A stretch of 64,000 nucleotides of DNA from Amycolatopsis sp. GM8 (lineage in GTDB: Bacteria > Actinomycetota > Actinomycetes > Mycobacteriales > Pseudonocardiaceae): the NCBI RefSeq assembly GCF_021653975.1, contig NZ_JAJKFK010000001.1, positions 712,863 through 776,862 on the forward strand. The letters run 5' to 3'. The translations under genes and the position numbers were made by a program. This document shows, piece by piece, positions 17,887 to 27,352 of the stretch; within the stretch, counting starts at the first letter, position 1, and each line of letters begins with the position of its first letter. Below the pieces are notes generated by a model that saw only the letters and a list, made by a program, of their open reading frames with translations, did no database searches and was not told where the DNA came from.

Positions 17887-19050
17887 GTGCGACCGCATCC
17901 CACCGGCCCGCCGACCTCGGCCGGGCACATCCTCGCCGTGTTGCGCGCCGAGGGCCCGCTCACCCGCCTCGAGCTGCAGGACCGGATCGGCCTTTCGCGG
18001 CCGACCATGGTGGAGCGACTCGACGCGCTGCAACGGTTTCAGCTGATCCGCCAGACCGGGCTGCGGGCCTCCAGCGGCGGCCGCCCGGCGCAGATGCTCG
18101 CGGCCAACGACGTGGGCCGTACGGCCCTGGTCGCCGACATCGGGCAACGGCACGCCACGATCGCCGTGGTCGACCTGCGCGGCACCGTGTTCGCGCAGGT
18201 CCGCCGCCCGCTACCAGCAGGTCACGAGCCCGGGGAAACGTTTTCCGGGCTGCTGGACACCGGACGCGACCTGCTCGCGCGAACCGGGCGCGCGGACAGC
18301 CTGTGCGCGGTCGGGTTGAGCGTGCCCGGGCAGATCGACCACGGCGAGGGCACCACGATCGCGCCGCCGACGATGCCGCACTGGACGGGGGTGCGACTGC
18401 GCGAGCGGTTCACCGAGGCCCTGTCGGTGCCGGTGTTCCTGGAGAACGACGCCAACGCGCTCGCCTTTGGCGCCTACTGTGATCTGGGCCGCCCCGACGC
18501 CGCGCTGGTTGGGGTGAAAGTCGGCACCGGGATCGGCGCGGGGCTGGTGATTTCGGGCCGGGCGCATCGCGGTGAGACGGCGTCGGCCGGGGAGATCGGG
18601 CACATCCGGATCGAGGGCCGTGAGCAGCGCTGCGACTGCGGGCGGCGCGGTTGTGTTTCGGCGATCGCGAGCGGGCAGGCAGTGATCCGGGAGCTGCGGC
18701 CGACCGGTGTGCGCACGGCGGAGGACGTCGTGCGCAGGGTGCGCGCGGGGAACGCCGACGCGATCCGGGTGACCGCGGCCGCGGGACGGCTCGTCGGCAC
18801 GGTGCTCGCCACCGTCGTTACCATCGTCAACCCGCGCTACCTGTGCGTCGGCGGCGCGGTCGGTGTGCTGCCACCGTTCCTGGACGGTCTGCGCGACGTC
18901 GTGCTGGCGAACGCGCACACGAGCGCACTGGACGGCGTGCACGTGGGCGCCTGCAAACTGGGCGTCGACACGACGCTCGCCGGCCTGGCCGGCCTCGTCG
19001 CGGACGAGATGCTCGCCCCCGCCGCGGTCGACGCCCTGGTGCACGCGTAA
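17887..19050 (+). CDS. ROK family transcriptional repressor
   Basis: 387 residues. An N-terminal winged helix (LTRLELQDRIGLSRPTMVERLDAL, residues about 22-45) precedes a sugar-kinase-like ROK domain with GVKVGTGIGAGLVI and the zinc motif CDCGRRGC. That layout is typical of XylR/NagC/Mlc-type repressors rather than glucokinases. The GTG at 17887 has GGGAGAG eight bases upstream. It likely senses a sugar released by the divergent glycosidase (inference). Confidence 0.9.
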   Translation: MRPHPTGPPTSAGHILAVLRAEGPLTRLELQDRIGLSRPTMVERLDALQRFQLIRQTGLRASSGGRPAQMLAANDVGRTALVADIGQRHATIAVVDLRGTVFAQVRRPLPAGHEPGETFSGLLDTGRDLLARTGRADSLCAVGLSVPGQIDHGEGTTIAPPTMPHWTGVRLRERFTEALSVPVFLENDANALAFGAYCDLGRPDAALVGVKVGTGIGAGLVISGRAHRGETASAGEIGHIRIEGREQRCDCGRRGCVSAIASGQAVIRELRPTGVRTAEDVVRRVRAGNADAIRVTAAAGRLVGTVLATVVTIVNPRYLCVGGAVGVLPPFLDGLRDVVLANAHTSALDGVHVGACKLGVDTTLAGLAGLVADEMLAPAAVDALVHA

Positions 19051-19334
19051 CCGTGCCGCGCGGTGCTCCGGCACGCCGACATGGACATCGACCGGTGCTT
19101 CTACCCGGACACCCCGTTCCACACTTCCGACGCCCAGCCGTAGAACGCCGCGAACGCCGCACATCGTCATGCCGAGCTACACCAATGCCTGGAACTACTC
19201 GTCTTCCGGGCTCCGGGGCGGTGGTTCGTGCGGGATGATCTATAACAACAAGGCGGTCACTACAAGGGCCGGCCTTCTTCTACACCGGACGGGTCACCCC
19301 CGCCCGGCTCATCGAGTTGGCTGGGAACGGGTAG
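19051..19334 (+). other. 284-bp gap with fragments of broken coding sequence
   Basis: No intact gene is present between the ROK gene and sdhB. Plus-strand translations give short protein-like pieces in different frames: MDIDRCFYPDTPFHTSDAQP, MPSYTNAWNYSSSG..., and FFYTGRVTPARLIELAGNG ending in a stop at 19334. They may be remnants of one gene, but I cannot identify it. Confidence 0.3.
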
Positions 19335-20090
19335 CTACTTCCGGCCACGCCCGAACAGGTTCGTGCCCAGCCAGACGATCGGGTCGTACTTGCGGTCCGC
19401 GACGCGCTCCTTCATCGGGATCAGGGCGTTGTCGGTGATGTGGATGCCCTCCGGGCACACCTCCGTGCAGCATTTGGTGATGTTGCAGTAGCCCAGCCCG
19501 TGCTCGTCCTGCGCGGCCTCGCGCCGGTCCGCGACGTCGAGCGGGTGCATCTCCAGCTCCGCGATCCGCATCAGGTACCGCGGCCCGGCGAAGTTCTCCT
19601 TGTTCTCTTCGTGATCGCGAACCACGTGACAGGTGTTCTGGCACAGGAAGCATTCGATGCACTTGCGGAACTCCTGCGAGCGCTCGACATCGACCTGCTT
19701 CATCCGGTATTCACCGGGCTCCAGCCCCGCCGGCGGCGTGAACGACGGGATCTCGCGCGCCTTGGTGTAGTTGAACGACACGTCCGTCACCAGGTCACGG
19801 ATCACCGGGAACGTCCGCATCGGGGTCACCGTGATGACCTCGTCCTCGTCGAACACCGACATCCGGGTCATGCACAGCAGCCGCGGCCGCCCGTTGACCT
19901 CCGCCGAGCAGGACCCGCACTTGCCGGCCTTGCAGTTCCACCGCACCGCGAGATCCGGCGCCTGGGTGGCCTGCAGCCGGTGGATGATGTCGAGCACGAC
20001 CTCGCCCTCGTTCACCTCGACCGTGAAGTCCCGCAGCTCGCCGCCTTCGGTGTCCCCGCGCCAGACCCGGAAGCTCGCCTTGTACGTCAT
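19335..20090 (-). CDS. sdhB: succinate dehydrogenase iron-sulfur subunit (Sdh1 type)
   Basis: 251 residues with the three expected cluster sites: CKAGKCGSCSAEV for [2Fe-2S], CIECFLCQNTC, and CNITKCCTEVCPEGI for the [4Fe-4S]/[3Fe-4S] pair. It passes electrons from the flavoprotein to the membrane subunit and menaquinone. The gene order sdhB-sdhA-sdhC-small gene equals Rv0247c-Rv0250c. The ATG overlaps the sdhA stop (ATGA). Confidence 0.95.
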   Translation of the reverse strand: MTYKASFRVWRGDTEGGELRDFTVEVNEGEVVLDIIHRLQATQAPDLAVRWNCKAGKCGSCSAEVNGRPRLLCMTRMSVFDEDEVITVTPMRTFPVIRDLVTDVSFNYTKAREIPSFTPPAGLEPGEYRMKQVDVERSQEFRKCIECFLCQNTCHVVRDHEENKENFAGPRYLMRIAELEMHPLDVADRREAAQDEHGLGYCNITKCCTEVCPEGIHITDNALIPMKERVADRKYDPIVWLGTNLFGRGRK

Positions 20091-21988
20091 GCCGTCCTCC
20101 CCGGGTGCCCCGCGAGCTCCCCTTCGGTGTAGTACTTCTCCAGCTCACCGAACTCGAACAGCTCCAGCAGGTCCGGCCGCATCGGCTCCTGGTCCTTCGG
20201 CTCGATGGCGACACCGTCCACACCGGACATCGAGCAGACCAGAAGCCTGTTGCGCCAATGGGAGTCCATCTGCGGATGGTCGTCCCGCGTGTGCCCGCCG
20301 CGGCTTTCCGTGCGCAGCAAGGCCGCCCGCGCCACACATTCGCTGACCAGCAGCATGTTCCGCAGGTCGAGCGCGAGATGCCAGCCGGGGTTGAACTGCC
20401 GGTGCCCTTCGACCCCGACGTTGCCGATACGCGCCTTGAGCTCGCCCAGCTTGACCAGCGCCCGCTCGATCTCCCCCGCCTTGCGGATGATGCCGACCAG
20501 ATCGTTCATCGTCTGCTGCAGCTCATTGTGCAGGGTGTACGGGTTCTCCTCGACCCCCTGCTCCGGCGGGCCGAACGGCGCCACCGCGGCCCGCGCGGCT
20601 TCGTCCACATCGGACTGGGAGATCGCCGGCCTCGCGTCGAGCGATTCCACATAGGACGCCGCGCCGAGACCCGCGCGGCGGCCGAACACCAGCAGGTCCG
20701 AGAGCGAGTTGCCGCCCAGCCGGTTCGAACCGTGCATCCCGCCGGAACACTCGCCGGCCGCGAACAGGCCCGGCACCGTGGAGGACGCGGTGTCCGGGTC
20801 GACCTCGATCCCGCCCATCACGTAGTGGCAGGTGGGCCCGACCTCCATCGGCTCGGACGTGATGTCCACATCGGCCAGTTCCTTGAACTGGTGGTACATC
20901 GACGGCAGCCGCTTGGTGATCTCCTCGGGCTTCAGCCGGCTCGCGATGTCGAGGAACACCCCGCCGTGCGGGGAACCGCGCCCGGCCTTGACCTCCGAGT
21001 TGATCGCGCGGGCGACCTCGTCGCGGGGCAACAGGTCCGGCGTGCGCCGGTTGTTCTCCTGGTCGGTGTACCAGCGGTCGGCCTCGTCCTCACTGTCCGC
21101 GTACTGCCCCTTGAACACGTCGGGCACGTACTCGAACATGAACCGCTTGCCCTCGGAGTTCTTCAGCACGCCACCGTCGCCGCGCACGCCCTCGGTGACG
21201 AGGATGCCCTTCACACTCGGCGGCCAGACCATGCCCGTCGGGTGGAACTGCACGAACTCCATGTTGATCAGCGTCGCGCCCGCGCGCAGGGCGAGCGCGT
21301 GCCCGTCGCCGGTGTACTCCCACGAGTTCGACGTGACCTTGAACGACTTGCCGATCCCGCCGGTCGCCAGCACCACCGCCGGCGCCTGGAACAGGATGAA
21401 CCGGCCGCTCTCCCGCCAGTACCCGAACGCGCCCGCGATCCGGCCGCCCTCGGTGAGCAGCTCGGTGACCGTGCACTCGGCGAAGACCTTCACCTTCGCC
21501 TCGTAGTCTCCGTACTTCTCGTAGTCTTCCTGTTGCAGCGAAACGATTTTCTGCTGCATCGTGCGGATCAGCTCGAGCCCGGTGCGGTCCCCGACGTGCG
21601 CCAGCCGCGGGTAGGTGTGCCCGCCGAAGTTGCGCTGGTTGATCCGGCCGTCGGGCGTGCGGTCGAACAGCGCGCCGTAGGTTTCCAGCTCCCACGCCCG
21701 GTCCGGGGCCTCTCTGGCGTGCAGCTCAGCCATGCGCCAGTTGTTGAGGAACTTGCCACCGCGCATGGTGTCGCGGAAGTGCACCTGCCAGTTGTCGTTG
21801 GAGTTCACATTGCCCATCGACGCGGCGAAGCCGCCCTCGGCCATGACCGTGTGTGCCTTGCCGAACAAGGACTTGCACACCACCGCGACGGACAACCCGC
21901 GCTGGCGGGCCTCGATGACGGCTCGCAGACCGGCACCACCCGCGCCGATCACCACCACGTCGTAGTCGAGCCGTTCGACCTCTGTCAT
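20087..21988 (-). CDS. sdhA: succinate dehydrogenase flavoprotein subunit (Sdh1 type)
   Basis: 633 residues. The dinucleotide motif GAGGAGLRAVIEA, the flavin-attachment region LFGKAHTVMAEGG, VQFHPTGMVWP, and the catalytic RGDGGVLKNSEGKRFM are visible. It oxidises succinate at the inner face of the membrane and feeds the quinone pool. It is coupled to sdhB downstream and follows sdhC by ten bases. Confidence 0.96.
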   Translation of the reverse strand: MTEVERLDYDVVVIGAGGAGLRAVIEARQRGLSVAVVCKSLFGKAHTVMAEGGFAASMGNVNSNDNWQVHFRDTMRGGKFLNNWRMAELHAREAPDRAWELETYGALFDRTPDGRINQRNFGGHTYPRLAHVGDRTGLELIRTMQQKIVSLQQEDYEKYGDYEAKVKVFAECTVTELLTEGGRIAGAFGYWRESGRFILFQAPAVVLATGGIGKSFKVTSNSWEYTGDGHALALRAGATLINMEFVQFHPTGMVWPPSVKGILVTEGVRGDGGVLKNSEGKRFMFEYVPDVFKGQYADSEDEADRWYTDQENNRRTPDLLPRDEVARAINSEVKAGRGSPHGGVFLDIASRLKPEEITKRLPSMYHQFKELADVDITSEPMEVGPTCHYVMGGIEVDPDTASSTVPGLFAAGECSGGMHGSNRLGGNSLSDLLVFGRRAGLGAASYVESLDARPAISQSDVDEAARAAVAPFGPPEQGVEENPYTLHNELQQTMNDLVGIIRKAGEIERALVKLGELKARIGNVGVEGHRQFNPGWHLALDLRNMLLVSECVARAALLRTESRGGHTRDDHPQMDSHWRNRLLVCSMSGVDGVAIEPKDQEPMRPDLLELFEFGELEKYYTEGELAGHPGRTA

Positions 21989-21998
21989 TCAGCCACCT

Positions 21999-22823
21999 TT
22001 AGTTCACAAAACGAGGATCGGAGAACACGCCACTGGAAACGAGCATCACGTACAGGTCGGTGAGCACCAGCGTGCCGAGCGTGGTCCAGGCGAGCGCCAT
22101 GTGCCGGTTGTTCAGTTTGGTGACCTGGGTCCACATCCAGTACCGCACCGGATGCCGCGAAAAGTGTTTGAGCCGGCCGCCGGTGATATGCCGGCACGAA
22201 TGGCAGGAAACCGTGTACGCCCACAGCAGCACGACGTTCCCGACGATGATGATGTTCCCCAGCCCGAAGCCGAACCCGCCGGTACTGCCGTGGAAAGCCA
22301 CGACGGCGTCATAGGTGTTGAGGACCGACACGATCATCGCGACGTAGAAGAAGTACCGGTGCACGTTCTGCACGATCAGCGGCAGCCGCGTTTCCCCGGT
22401 GTATTTCCCGTGCGGTTCCGCGACAGCACACGCCGGCGGGGAGAAATACACCGAACGATAATAGGCCTTGCGATAGTAGTAACAGGTCAGCCGGAATCCG
22501 AGCAGAAAGGGCAGCACCAGTGCGCCCAGCGGGATCCAGCTGGGAAAGTCGCCGAACCAGTGGCCAAGATGGCTCGAACCGGGCACGCAGGAAGTCGAGA
22601 CGCACGGCGAATAGAACGGCGTCAGATAGTGGTATTCGGGCACCCAGTAGGCGGTCCGCACAAAGGCCCGGATCGTCGCGTAGATGACGAACGTCGCCAG
22701 GCCCAGTGTGGTCAGCAGCGGGGAGAGCCACCAACGGTCGGTGCGCAGTGTGCGCTCGGCGATGCGGGCCCGGCGTGGGGCCCGCACGCCGCCGCTGACC
22801 GCGTTGTCAGCTGGAGCAGTCAC
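21999..22823 (-). CDS. sdhC: succinate dehydrogenase membrane subunit (Rv0249c-like)
   Basis: 274 residues with about five hydrophobic segments and a single-gene cytochrome-b-like anchor, as in mycobacterial Sdh1. Candidate heme-binding His residues are in VQNVHRYFFYVAM, SCHSCRHITGG and LGHWFGDF. An unusual Cys-containing outer loop (SPCVSTSCVPGSS) may form a disulfide. The GTG start at 22823 overlaps the stop of the preceding small gene (GTGA). Confidence 0.88.
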   Translation of the reverse strand: MTAPADNAVSGGVRAPRRARIAERTLRTDRWWLSPLLTTLGLATFVIYATIRAFVRTAYWVPEYHYLTPFYSPCVSTSCVPGSSHLGHWFGDFPSWIPLGALVLPFLLGFRLTCYYYRKAYYRSVYFSPPACAVAEPHGKYTGETRLPLIVQNVHRYFFYVAMIVSVLNTYDAVVAFHGSTGGFGFGLGNIIIVGNVVLLWAYTVSCHSCRHITGGRLKHFSRHPVRYWMWTQVTKLNNRHMALAWTTLGTLVLTDLYVMLVSSGVFSDPRFVN

Positions 22824-23098
22824 CTGTGATAGCCACCAATTCCTTCGTCGTCGGCCCCCTGCCACAGCGAGGGGTCGTAGGGGGCGTCGGGGATCTTGAC
22901 GACCTCGCCGGGGTCGACCGGCTTGGGCTGCGCCGGGATCGGGCTGTCGAACTCGCCCGCGTCGATGTCGAGCCGTTCCACATCGTTGGCCAGACGGCGC
23001 ACGGCCGCGGCATCGCCGTAGCGGGACCGCAGCGCGCCCATGCACTGCCGCAGCTGCCCGATCGTCCGGCGAAGTTCCGCGAGTTCGCTGGTGGACAT
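22820..23098 (-). CDS. Rv0250c-like small protein of the Sdh1 operon
   Basis: 92 residues, soluble, opening with a predicted helix pair (MSTSELAELRRTIGQLRQCMGALRSRYGD) and ending in an acidic, Trp-containing tail (DPSLWQGADDEGIGGYHR). It is the first gene of the sdh operon: GGAGG stands six bases before the ATG at 23098, and its stop overlaps sdhC. Position and size match Rv0250c, a conserved protein of unknown role. An assembly or regulatory role for the complex is a guess from synteny. Confidence 0.8.
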   Translation of the reverse strand: MSTSELAELRRTIGQLRQCMGALRSRYGDAAAVRRLANDVERLDIDAGEFDSPIPAQPKPVDPGEVVKIPDAPYDPSLWQGADDEGIGGYHR

Positions 23099-23192
23099 CG
23101 CATACCTCCGAGTCATTCCGGCGGCGGAGTCGTCGCTAGCGACTCTGCCGTTCTCCTTGCAATGTGACAAGTAGCACACGGCTGCGACTCAT

Positions 23193-23260
23193 GGTGATCG
23201 GTATCACCTTGATCGATGTTCTTAATCGATTTTGTTCTCGGCGGGTCTCGTGATTACTGT
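23193..23260 (+). promoter_or_regulatory. sdh/edd divergent control region
   Basis: For edd, TTGTTC (23232-23237) and TACTGT (23255-23260) form a -35/-10 pair with 17-bp spacing. Upstream lie two dyads: GGTGAT-CGGT-ATCACC (23193-23208), and ATCGAT repeated at 23212-23217 and 23225-23230. They sit between the sdh operon and edd, so one regulator could act on both. Confidence 0.6.
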
Positions 23261-23329
23261 GGGAACCGTCACGACCGAACGACGTCAGCGCCGCCGTCGG
23301 AGGAGCACCCCCGAACCGAGGCGGTAACC

Positions 23330-25189
23330 GTGCAACCAGCACCGATCCACGTGAAAGTCGAAGAGGTCACCCGGCGCATCGCCGAGCGCAGCGCCACCAC
23401 CCGCCGCGCGTACCTGGAGCGCGTCGCGGCTGCCCGGTCCGAGGGCCCGGTCCGCGCGGGACTGGCGTGCAGCAACCTCGCCCACGGCTTCGCGGCGTGC
23501 GGCGGCGAGGACCGGCTGGCGATCAGCGGGCTGCGTAAGCCCGGCGTCGCGATCGTCTCGGCCTACAACGACCTCCTCTCGGCACACCAGCCGCTGCACG
23601 AGTACCCCGAGTGGATCAAGGCCACGGTGCGCGAGGCGGGCGGTGTCGCGCAGTTCGCCGGTGGCGTGCCCGCGATGTGCGACGGGATCACGCAGGGCCG
23701 CGCGGGGATGGAGCTGTCCCTGTTCAGCCGCGAGGTGATCGCGATGGCCACCGGGATCGCGCTGTCGCACGAGATGTTCGACGGCGCGCTGCTGCTCGGC
23801 GTGTGCGACAAGATCGTGCCGGGGCTGCTGATCGGCGCACTGGCGTTCGGGCACCTGCCGGCGATCCTGGTGCCGGCCGGTCCGATGGCCTCGGGCCTGC
23901 CGAACAAGGAGAAGGCGCGGGTACGGCAGCTGTTCGCCGAGGGCCGGGCCACCCGTGAAGACCTGCTGGCAGCCGAGGCGTCGTCGTACCACTCGGCGGG
24001 CACCTGCACGTTCTACGGCACCGCGAACTCGAACCAGCTGGTCGTCGAGGTGATGGGGCTGCACCTGCCGGGCGCGAGCTTCGTGTCGCCGGGCACGCCG
24101 TTGCGGCGCGCCCTGACCGAGGAGGCGGGGCGGCGCATCGTGGCGCTGGCGCGCGACGAGTACACGCCGCTCGCGGAGATCATCAGCGAGCGGTCGGTGG
24201 TCAACGGTGTGGTGTCGCTGCTGGCCACCGGCGGGTCGACCAACCACACGATGCACCTCGTCGCGATCGCGGCCGCCGCCGGGATCCAGCTGACCTGGGA
24301 CGATTTCGCCGACCTGTCCTCGGTGGTGCCGTTGCTGGCGAGCGTGTACCCGAACGGCAGCGCGGACATCAACCACTTCCACGCGGCCGGCGGGGTGCAG
24401 TTCCTGATCGGCACGCTGCTGGACGCGGGACTGCTGCACGAGGACGTGCGCACGGTGGCGGGCGACGGGCTGCACCGGTACCGCGCCGAGCCGGTGCTCA
24501 TCGACGGAGTGCTGACGTGGCGCGAGGTTTCGACGCGAAGCCTGGATCCTTCGGTGCTGCGTCCCGTGCCGGATCCGTTCGCCGCGGACGGCGGGCTGCG
24601 GATGCTCAGCGGGAACCTGGGCCGCGCGGTGATCAAGGTGTCGGCGGTCGCGCCGGAGCACCGGGTGGTGCGCGCGCCCGCACGGGTTTTCACGTCGCAG
24701 CAAGGGTTTGCGGACGCGTTCCGGGCCGGTGAGCTGGACCGTGACGTCGCGGTGGTGATCAGGAACCAGGGCCCGCAGGCGAACGGGATGCCGGAGCTGC
24801 ACGGGCTGACGCCGGCGCTGGGTGCGCTGATGGACCGCGGTCACCGGGTAATGCTGATCACGGACGGGCGGATGTCGGGCGCGTCGGGCAAGATCCCGTC
24901 CGCGATCCAGCTGACCCCCGAAGCGGCGGCGGGCGGCCCGCTGTCCCGGATCGAGGACGGCGACAAGATCGTGCTGGACGCCGACGCAGGCACGCTCGAG
25001 GTACTGGTCGACTTGGACGAACTCGCGTCGCGCCCGGTGCGCGATTCCGCGCCGGACGAGGCTTCGTGGATCGGGACCGGACGGGAGCTGTTCACCGCGC
25101 TGCGGCGCGCGGTCGGTCCCGCAGATCAGGGCGCGAGTGTCTTCGGCCCGATGACCCCGGGGCACTTCGGCGTCCCGGCCGGCGTCTGA
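23330..25189 (+). CDS. edd: 6-phosphogluconate dehydratase
   Basis: 619 residues of the IlvD/Edd family. Fe-S ligand Cys residues lie in [24 protein letters not shown] and [15 protein letters not shown]. Followed 33 bp later by eda, this gives the Entner-Doudoroff steps from 6-phosphogluconate to pyruvate and glyceraldehyde-3-phosphate; the Edd rather than IlvD call rests on that pairing and on length. I chose GTG 23330, eight bases after GAGG, because the frame upstream has no family sequence. Confidence 0.93.
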   Translation: MQPAPIHVKVEEVTRRIAERSATTRRAYLERVAAARSEGPVRAGLACSNLAHGFAACGGEDRLAISGLRKPGVAIVSAYNDLLSAHQPLHEYPEWIKATVREAGGVAQFAGGVPAMCDGITQGRAGMELSLFSREVIAMATGIALSHEMFDGALLLGVCDKIVPGLLIGALAFGHLPAILVPAGPMASGLPNKEKARVRQLFAEGRATREDLLAAEASSYHSAGTCTFYGTANSNQLVVEVMGLHLPGASFVSPGTPLRRALTEEAGRRIVALARDEYTPLAEIISERSVVNGVVSLLATGGSTNHTMHLVAIAAAAGIQLTWDDFADLSSVVPLLASVYPNGSADINHFHAAGGVQFLIGTLLDAGLLHEDVRTVAGDGLHRYRAEPVLIDGVLTWREVSTRSLDPSVLRPVPDPFAADGGLRMLSGNLGRAVIKVSAVAPEHRVVRAPARVFTSQQGFADAFRAGELDRDVAVVIRNQGPQANGMPELHGLTPALGALMDRGHRVMLITDGRMSGASGKIPSAIQLTPEAAAGGPLSRIEDGDKIVLDADAGTLEVLVDLDELASRPVRDSAPDEASWIGTGRELFTALRRAVGPADQGASVFGPMTPGHFGVPAGV

Positions 25190-25222
25190 ACGCTTACGGT
25201 GGACGTGAATCGAGGAGGTCTG

Positions 25223-25843
25223 GTGAGCAACGAGTTGCTGGAACTGTCGCCCGTGATGCCGGTCGTGGTGCTGGAGGACGCGGCGGACGCGGTGCCGGTC
25301 GCGCGAGCGCTGCTGGCCGGCGGCATCGGGGTGATCGAACTGACGCTGCGCACCTCGGTAGCGCTCGCCGCGATGGAGCGGATCGCGGCCGAGGTGCCCG
25401 AGATCGTGCTCGGCGCCGGGACCGTCACCACCCCGGAGCAGGCCAAGCAGGCGGCGGACGCGGGGGCGAAGTTCCTGGTGACCCCGGGTGTCACGGATCG
25501 CGTGCTGGAAGCGGCGTTCGGCACTGGCCTGCCGTTCCTGCCCGGCGCGGGCACGGTGTCGGAGGCGATGCGGCTCGCCGAACACGGTCTCACCGCGCTG
25601 AAGTTCTTCCCGGCCGAGCCGAGCGGCGGGCTGGCGTACCTGAAGGCGATCGCGGGTCCGTTGCCAGGGCTGCGGTTCTGCCCGACCGGCGGGATCACCG
25701 CGGCGAGCGCGCCGTCGTACCTGGCACTGTCCACAGTGGGCTGTGTGGGTGGTAGCTGGCTGACACCGAAGGACGCGTTGGCGGCCAAGGACTTCGACCG
25801 CGTCACAGCTCTGGCGCGGGAGGCCGCTGCCCTGGCGGGCTGA
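25223..25843 (+). CDS. eda: 2-keto-3-deoxy-6-phosphogluconate aldolase
   Basis: 206 residues, a class I aldolase TIM barrel. The catalytic Glu is in VIELTLRTS, the Schiff-base Lys in ALKFFPAEPSGG, and the phosphate site in CPTGGITAAS. GAGGAGG precedes the GTG start with five bases between. It completes the pathway with edd. Confidence 0.95.
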   Translation: MSNELLELSPVMPVVVLEDAADAVPVARALLAGGIGVIELTLRTSVALAAMERIAAEVPEIVLGAGTVTTPEQAKQAADAGAKFLVTPGVTDRVLEAAFGTGLPFLPGAGTVSEAMRLAEHGLTALKFFPAEPSGGLAYLKAIAGPLPGLRFCPTGGITAASAPSYLALSTVGCVGGSWLTPKDALAAKDFDRVTALAREAAALAG

Positions 25844-25906
25844 TCCGGCTGCCTTCGCTTGCCGGGGGCGCTATCCTCTGGGCGACATCACCCCGAGGAG
25901 ACCGCC

Positions 25907-27346
25907 GTGGGATGGCACTGGTTCAGCGACCCCGACTACTGGGTGTCCCGGCTGGCCTTCCAGCGGATGCTGGCCGTCATCTATCTGATCGCGTTTCTGG
26001 TGGCTGTCAACCAGTTCCGCGCGCTCCTGGGCGCGCGGGGGCTGCTGCCGGTGCCGAAGTTCGTGGCGCGAGTGCCGTTCCGGCTCGCACCGAGCATTTT
26101 CCACCTGCACTACTCGGACACGTTCTTCGCCGCGGTCGCCTGGACGGGCGCGCTGGTGTCCGCGACGCTGGTGCTCGGCGTGTTCGACTCGGCGCCGGTG
26201 TGGGTTTCGCTCGTGGTGTGGGCGGTGCCGTGGGTGCTGTACCAGTCGATCGTGAACGTCGGGCAGCTGTGGTATTCGTTCGGCTGGGAGTCGTTGCTGC
26301 TGGAGGCCGGGTTCCTCGCGATCTTCCTCGGCCCGGCCGGGATGGCGCCGCCGGTGCCGGTGCTGTGGTTGCTGCTGTGGCTGCTGTTCCGGGTGGAGTT
26401 CGGCGCCGGCATGATCAAGATGCGCGGCGACCGGTGCTGGCGTGAGCTGACTTGCCTGTACTACCACCACGAGACGCAGCCGATGCCCGGTCCGCTGAGC
26501 TGGTACTTCCATCATCTGCCGAAGCCGCTGCACAAGGTCGAGGTGCTGGCGAGCCATTTCACGCAGCTGATCGTGCCGTTCGTGTTGTTCGCGCCGCAGC
26601 CGGTCGGCGGGGTTGCGGCGGCGATCATGATCGTCACGCAGCTCTGGCTCGTGGTGAGCGGGAACTTCTCGTGGCTCAACGTGCTGACCATCACGATCGC
26701 GGTGTCCGCTTTGGACAGTCGGCTGCTGCCGTTCTCCGCGACCGCGTTGACGGAACCGCCGGCGTGGTATCGGTTCGTGGTGCTGGCGGTGGCGGCGCTG
26801 ATCCTGGTGCTGAGCTACCGTCCGGCGCGGAACCTGTTGTCCCGCAAGCAGATCATGAATTACAGCTTCGATCGGCTGCATCTGGTGAACACCTATGGCG
26901 CGTTCGGCGGGATCAGCCGGATCCGGCACGAGATCGTGTTCGAAGGCACGGACGAGCCGGAGCTGACGTCCACGACGGTGTGGCGTGAGTACGAGTTCAA
27001 GGGCAAGCCCGGCGATCCGCACCGGCGACCGCGGCAGGTGGCGCCTTACCATTTGCGGCTGGACTGGATGTTGTGGTTCGTGCCGATCTCGTTCAGGTAT
27101 GGGGAAGCCTGGCTGGAGCGGCTCGCGGAGAAGCTGCTGGCCGCCGACCGTCCGATGCTGAAACTGTTGCGGTACGACCCGTTCGGCGGCGAGCGGCCGA
27201 CTTTCGTGCGGGCACAGTTGTTTCGTTACCGCTTCAGCACCCCGGCCGAACGCCGCCGGACGGGCGACTGGTGGGTGCGCCGGCCGAGCGGCCCGGCGAT
27301 GAAGGTGACCCGGCTGGGCCCCGACGGCGTGGTGGCCGCGGAGTAG
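25907..27346 (+). CDS. lipase maturation factor-like membrane protein
   Basis: 479 residues: about eight hydrophobic segments in the first 310 residues, then a soluble C-terminal domain with conserved blocks (LHLVNTYGAFGGISRIRHEI, VWREYEFKGKPGDPHRRP, PYHLRLDWMLWFVPIS, LLRYDPF). These match the lipase maturation factor family, ER proteins in animals whose bacterial members are uncharacterised. GAGGAG stands six bases before the GTG start. No lipase gene is nearby. A membrane role in secretion or lipid handling is possible. Confidence 0.8.
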   Translation: MGWHWFSDPDYWVSRLAFQRMLAVIYLIAFLVAVNQFRALLGARGLLPVPKFVARVPFRLAPSIFHLHYSDTFFAAVAWTGALVSATLVLGVFDSAPVWVSLVVWAVPWVLYQSIVNVGQLWYSFGWESLLLEAGFLAIFLGPAGMAPPVPVLWLLLWLLFRVEFGAGMIKMRGDRCWRELTCLYYHHETQPMPGPLSWYFHHLPKPLHKVEVLASHFTQLIVPFVLFAPQPVGGVAAAIMIVTQLWLVVSGNFSWLNVLTITIAVSALDSRLLPFSATALTEPPAWYRFVVLAVAALILVLSYRPARNLLSRKQIMNYSFDRLHLVNTYGAFGGISRIRHEIVFEGTDEPELTSTTVWREYEFKGKPGDPHRRPRQVAPYHLRLDWMLWFVPISFRYGEAWLERLAEKLLAADRPMLKLLRYDPFGGERPTFVRAQLFRYRFSTPAERRRTGDWWVRRPSGPAMKVTRLGPDGVVAAE

Positions 27347-27352
27347 CCCGTG

